DNA of 64,000 nt from Rhodocyclaceae bacterium (GTDB lineage: Bacteria; Pseudomonadota; Gammaproteobacteria; Burkholderiales; Rhodocyclaceae), in the NCBI GenBank assembly GCA_018261935.1, contig JAGTRP010000015.1, positions 118,836-182,835 of the forward strand. The letters run 5' to 3'. The position numbers and the translations under genes were made by a program. The notes beneath the pieces are model-generated. The model was not told the origin of the DNA, made no database searches, and saw only the letters and a list, made by a program, of their open reading frames with translations. Of this stretch, positions 60,706-64,000 are shown piece by piece (position 1 is the first letter of the stretch; each line of letters opens with the position of its first letter).

Positions 60706-63104
60706 AGCACTGGCCCCTGCAGCAGAAGGCAGGCTCCGGCGAAGAGGCCCGCCCTGCCGCCGGCGGCGGCCCGGACAAGCGCCTGCCGGACGACGCCCTC
60801 ATCATCATCCCCCTGCGCAGCGCGGTGCTTTTTCCCGGCGTCCTGTCGCCGGTGACCGTGGGCCGCCCGGAATCGGTGGCGGCGGCCCAGGAGGCCGCCC
60901 GCAGCGAGCGCCCGGTAGGCTTTCTCCTGCAGCGGAACGCCCAGCAGGACCAGGTCGGCCCCGCCGATCTCTATTGGGTGGGCACCGCCGGGCCCATCGT
61001 CCGCTACATCACCGGCAAGGAAGGGGCCCATCATCTGGTGGTGCAGGGGCAGACCCGCTTCCGCATCCTGGAATTCCTGCCGGGCTGGCCCTTCCTGGCG
61101 GCCCGGGTGGCCCTGGTGGAACAGCCGCAGGACAAGGGGCCGGAAGCGGAGGCCCGCTTCCTGCAACTCCAGGAACGGGCGGTGGAAGCCATCGAGCTCA
61201 TCCCCAACGTGCCCGAGGATGCGGCCGGCGTCATCCGCGACATCGACTCCCCGGCGGCCCTGGCCGACATGGTGGCGAATCTCCTGGACATCAAACCCGA
61301 GGAGAAGCAGGACATCCTGGAAACCTTCGACCTGGTGCGGCGCCTGGACAAGGTGCTGGGCTTCCTGTCCACCCGGGTCGAGGTCATGAAGCTCTCCAAG
61401 GAGATCGGCGAGAAGACCCGGGCGGAATTCGACGAGCGCCAGCGGGAGCACGTCCTGCGGGAACAGATGCGGCAAATCCGGAAGGAACTGGGGGAGGAGG
61501 AAGGCGCCTCCGCCGACATCGAGGCCCTGGAAAAGGCCATCGACACCGCCGGCATGCCCGAGGAGGTCCACAAGCACGCCGAGAAGGAACTCAAGCGCCT
61601 GCGGCGCATGGGGGAGGAAAGCGCCGAATACTCCATGCTGCGCACCTACCTGGAGTGGCTCTCGGAGCTGCCCTGGAAGCCCGCGCCGCCCCTGCCCATC
61701 GACATCGAGGCGGCGCGCCGGGTGCTGGACGAGGACCATTTCGGCCTCGCCAAGATCAAGCGCCGCATCCTGGAATACCTGGCGGTGAAAAAGCTCAAGC
61801 CCGAGGGCAGGAGCCCCATCCTCTGCTTCGTCGGCCCCCCCGGGGTCGGCAAGACCTCCCTCGGCCAATCCATCGCCCGGGCCACCGGACGGGCTTTCCA
61901 GCGGGTCTCCCTGGGGGGCGTCCATGACGAGGCGGAAATCCGCGGCCACCGGCGCACCTACATCGGCGCCCTGCCCGGCAACATCATCCAGGCCATGCGC
62001 CGGGCGGGCACCAGCCACACCCTCCTCATGCTGGACGAGATCGACAAGCTGGGAGCCGGCGGCTTCCACGGCGACCCGGCCAGCGCCCTGCTGGAAGTCC
62101 TCGATCCGGAGCAGAACCACAAGTTCCGGGACAACTACCTGGCGGTGGATTTCGACCTCTCCCGGGTCCTCTTCATCTGCACGGCCAACATGCTGGACAC
62201 CGTCCCCGGCCCCCTGCGGGACCGCATGGAGGTCATCCAGCTCTCCGGCTACACCGAGGAGGAAAAGGTGGAGATCGCCCGGCGCTACCTGGTGCGCCGC
62301 CAGCTCGACGCCAACGGCCTCGCCCCCGAGCAGGCCAGCCTGACGGACGGGGCCCTGGCCGCTATCGTGCGGGACTACACCCGGGAAGCCGGGGTCCGCA
62401 ACTTGGAGCGGGAAATCGGCTCCGTGCTGCGCCACACGGCCATGCGCATCGCCGAAGGGCAGGCCACCCAGGTGGCGCTGGACGCCCCCGACCTGCCGGC
62501 CATCCTCGGCCCCCGGCGCTTCCACAACGAACTGGCCCTGCGCACCAGCACCCCCGGCGTCGCCACCGGGCTCGCCTGGACGCCGGTGGGGGGCGAGATC
62601 CTATTCGTCGAAGCGAGCAAGGTGCCGGGCAGCGGCCGGCTCATCCTCACCGGCCAGCTGGGGGATGTCATGAAGGAGTCGGCCCAGGCCGCCCTCACCC
62701 TCGCCAAGACCTGGACCGGCAACGCCCTCGAAAAAGAGGACATCCACATCCACGTACCGGCCGGCGCCACCCCCAAGGACGGCCCCAGCGCCGGAGTCGC
62801 CATGTTCCTGGCCCTGGTCTCGCTGCTCACCGGCAAGCCGGTGCGCCCGGACGTGGCCATGACCGGCGAGATCAGCCTGCGGGGGGTGGTGCTGCCCATC
62901 GGCGGCGTCAAGGAAAAGACCCTCGCCGCCCTACGGGCCGGCATCGCTACCGTCATGCTGCCCCGCCTGAACGAGCACGACCTGGAGGATGTGCCTCCCG
63001 AAGCCAAGCAGAAGCTCCAGTTCATCTGGCTGGATCGGGTGGAGGATGCCCTGCGCTTCGCTGTCGGCGACGAGGGGCGGGCGGAGGAGCGGGCGGCGGC
63101 CTGA
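60702..63104 (+). CDS. lon: ATP-dependent endopeptidase Lon
   Basis: An 800-residue LonA-type protease. An N-terminal substrate-binding domain (about 25-220) precedes the AAA+ module with Walker A GPPGVGKTS (about 379-387) and Walker B LLMLDEID. The C-terminal protease has the Ser-Lys dyad: Ser696 in DGPSAGVAM and the Lys in GGVKEK (about 735-740). It degrades misfolded and regulatory proteins. It is translated from an ATGA overlap with the hsp20 gene. Confidence 0.95.
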   Translation: MKHWPLQQKAGSGEEARPAAGGGPDKRLPDDALIIIPLRSAVLFPGVLSPVTVGRPESVAAAQEAARSERPVGFLLQRNAQQDQVGPADLYWVGTAGPIVRYITGKEGAHHLVVQGQTRFRILEFLPGWPFLAARVALVEQPQDKGPEAEARFLQLQERAVEAIELIPNVPEDAAGVIRDIDSPAALADMVANLLDIKPEEKQDILETFDLVRRLDKVLGFLSTRVEVMKLSKEIGEKTRAEFDERQREHVLREQMRQIRKELGEEEGASADIEALEKAIDTAGMPEEVHKHAEKELKRLRRMGEESAEYSMLRTYLEWLSELPWKPAPPLPIDIEAARRVLDEDHFGLAKIKRRILEYLAVKKLKPEGRSPILCFVGPPGVGKTSLGQSIARATGRAFQRVSLGGVHDEAEIRGHRRTYIGALPGNIIQAMRRAGTSHTLLMLDEIDKLGAGGFHGDPASALLEVLDPEQNHKFRDNYLAVDFDLSRVLFICTANMLDTVPGPLRDRMEVIQLSGYTEEEKVEIARRYLVRRQLDANGLAPEQASLTDGALAAIVRDYTREAGVRNLEREIGSVLRHTAMRIAEGQATQVALDAPDLPAILGPRRFHNELALRTSTPGVATGLAWTPVGGEILFVEASKVPGSGRLILTGQLGDVMKESAQAALTLAKTWTGNALEKEDIHIHVPAGATPKDGPSAGVAMFLALVSLLTGKPVRPDVAMTGEISLRGVVLPIGGVKEKTLAALRAGIATVMLPRLNEHDLEDVPPEAKQKLQFIWLDRVEDALRFAVGDEGRAEERAAA

Positions 63105-63138
63105 GCGGAAGCCCTGCCCGCGATCATGGAGACGGCGG

Positions 63139-63591
63139 ATGGACGAAGAGATCAGGAAAAAGATTCTGACCCTGCTGGACCAGCACCGGATCATGACCAT
63201 CGCCACCCTGAGGCCCGATGGCTGGCCCCAGGCGACGACCGTGGGCTATGGGAACGAAGGCCTCACCCTCTACTTCCTCTGCGGCCTGGATAGCCAGAAG
63301 GCAGCGAATCTGGCCCGGGATGACCGGGTGTCGCTGACCATCGACCACGACGCCCCCCAGATCATGGAGATCACCGGACTCTCCATGGCCGCCCACGCCC
63401 AGGCCATCACCGATCCGGCCGAAGGGTTGAAGGCGCTGCACCTTCTCATGGCGAAGTATCCGGAGCAGCAGTCCTCCCCGCCACCCATGCCAAGCCCGGC
63501 GGACGTCCGCATCTTCCGCGTCACGCCGGCGGTGATCTCGGTGCTCGACTACAGCAAGGGGTTCGCGCACACCGATCTGGTTACCTGCTAG
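63139..63591 (+). CDS. pyridoxamine 5'-phosphate oxidase-fold flavoprotein
   Basis: A 150-residue split-barrel FMN-binding protein. The motif HRIMTIATLRPDGWPQATTVGYGN matches the PPOx family, and LTLYFLCGLDSQKAANLARDD follows. Such proteins reduce or bind small molecules; the substrate is unknown. The ATG at 63139 has GGAGACGGCGG upstream and starts 34 bases after lon. Confidence 0.85.
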   Translation: MDEEIRKKILTLLDQHRIMTIATLRPDGWPQATTVGYGNEGLTLYFLCGLDSQKAANLARDDRVSLTIDHDAPQIMEITGLSMAAHAQAITDPAEGLKALHLLMAKYPEQQSSPPPMPSPADVRIFRVTPAVISVLDYSKGFAHTDLVTC

Positions 63592-63727
63592 GGGCGTTTT
63601 CCGGTGCGCGGGTTCGGAGGTCTGCCGGGTGCGGGCAGATGGGTCAATGAGCGGGAGCCGTTGAGGATTGCTTAATTCCGGTATCGACCCTTAGCTGCCC
63701 TTCGGCCAACGGGGAAACGGACATTAG
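63592..63727. other. intergenic region after the PPOx-fold gene
   Basis: About 135 bases with falling GC content. I see no promoter or clear terminator. Confidence 0.3.
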
Positions 63728-64000
63728 CTAGTGCTTTATCGGCTGCGGTATCGGAGCACTCATGATCTTCTGCCATTCTTCGCGCGAAGGAGAGCCAACC
63801 CTTACAACGCGCCCCGCCGAATCTAACTGGTATTTAATGAGCACCTCGCATTGCTTGCAATTTCCGCCAGACCAAACGGAAAGCAAGAAGGTGCTCTTAT
63901 CCAAACAGTACCCCAAGCCAGGTAGGTAGACTCGCCCGTCATTCAACAGCTTTCCGCTCTTCTGGTACTCCTTGCTGACGTCGGGAATGGGATGCTCTAT
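63728..64000 (-). CDS. hypothetical protein, partial (N-terminus beyond the window)
   Basis: The frame stays open to the window edge: at least 90 residues ending in IPQPIKH, reading IEHPIPDVSKEYQKSGK...at the window edge. Visible features are a Cys in GYCLDKSTF, a CxxC in GNCKQCEVLIKYQLD, and a helical REEWQKIM near the end. No family is recognised. It is noticeably AT-richer than the lon region, suggesting that another acquired segment begins here. Confidence 0.55.
   Translation of the reverse strand: MEHPIPDVSKEYQKSGKLLNDGRVYLPGLGYCLDKSTFLLSVWSGGNCKQCEVLIKYQLDSAGRVVRVGSPSREEWQKIMSAPIPQPIKH

Overview
The window is high-GC DNA (roughly two thirds G+C, strong C/G third-position preference) from a Gram-negative bacterium. 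The best match is a betaproteobacterium of the Rhodocyclales type: it carries a membrane-bound uptake hydrogenase, a System I cytochrome c maturation operon, type II secretion accessory genes, and an exosortase-B/PEP-CTERM exopolysaccharide locus with the epsL-D-E-F-G gene order. The assignment rests on gene content only and species is not determined.

Layout. (1) 1-2895: end of a [NiFe] hydrogenase operon (large-subunit tail, cytochrome b subunit, maturation endopeptidase) overlapping a methyl-accepting chemotaxis protein gene. (2) 3011-9613: complete, tightly overlapping ccmABCDEFGHI operon. (3) 9638-15393, minus strand: a secreted trypsin-like protease with an unrecognised N-terminal domain, a gspA-gspB pair, and a secreted M11-type metallopeptidase with tandem Ig-like repeats, a strong promoter and a long structured leader. 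(4) 15996-18972: two tandem paralogous PEP-CTERM proteins and the outer-membrane protein EpsL. (5) 19000-21000: AT-richer accessory islet with a DUF596 gene, a lipoprotein gene, a small unknown gene and a ~410-bp palindromic element. (6) 21233-42635: the polysaccharide locus proper: epsD, epsE, epsF, epsG, xrtB, a Wzy-like polymerase, a GH-A-clan hydrolase ending in 17 Ala-Thr-Pro repeats, a flippase, seven glycosyltransferases, two pyruvyltransferases, a serine acetyltransferase and epsI. (7) 42711-43433: a Phd/VapC toxin-antitoxin cassette flanked by a 123-bp direct repeat that duplicates the epsI/GST junction. (8) 43595-50563: GST, a five-PAS diguanylate cyclase, pncA, pncB with no canonical start codon, an unknown protein and an alpha/beta-hydrolase. 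(9) 50714-58952: a 1049-residue multi-spanning membrane protein, a GH13 amylase, a small protein and a VIT-VWA-OmpA surface protein. (10) 59027-64000: L-asparaginase II, hsp20-lon, a PPOx-fold flavoprotein, and a partial unknown gene running off the end.

How it works together. The central locus encodes Wzx/Wzy-dependent export of a polysaccharide. The glycosyltransferases build a lipid-linked repeat unit, the flippase moves it across the inner membrane, the polymerase extends it, EpsF/EpsG set chain length, and EpsE/EpsL carry it through the outer membrane. Exosortase B presumably processes the two PEP-CTERM proteins, which would be displayed in or on that matrix. A c-di-GMP synthase lies next to the locus, but a regulatory link is not shown by the sequence.

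The least explained items are: the 1049-residue membrane protein paired with a cytosolic alpha/beta-hydrolase; the glycosyltransferase-STAS fusion; the VIT-VWA-OmpA fusion; the pncA/pncB junction; and several recombination scars (the TA cassette repeat, a 71-bp gene-start repeat, and a composition break in the GT61 gene).
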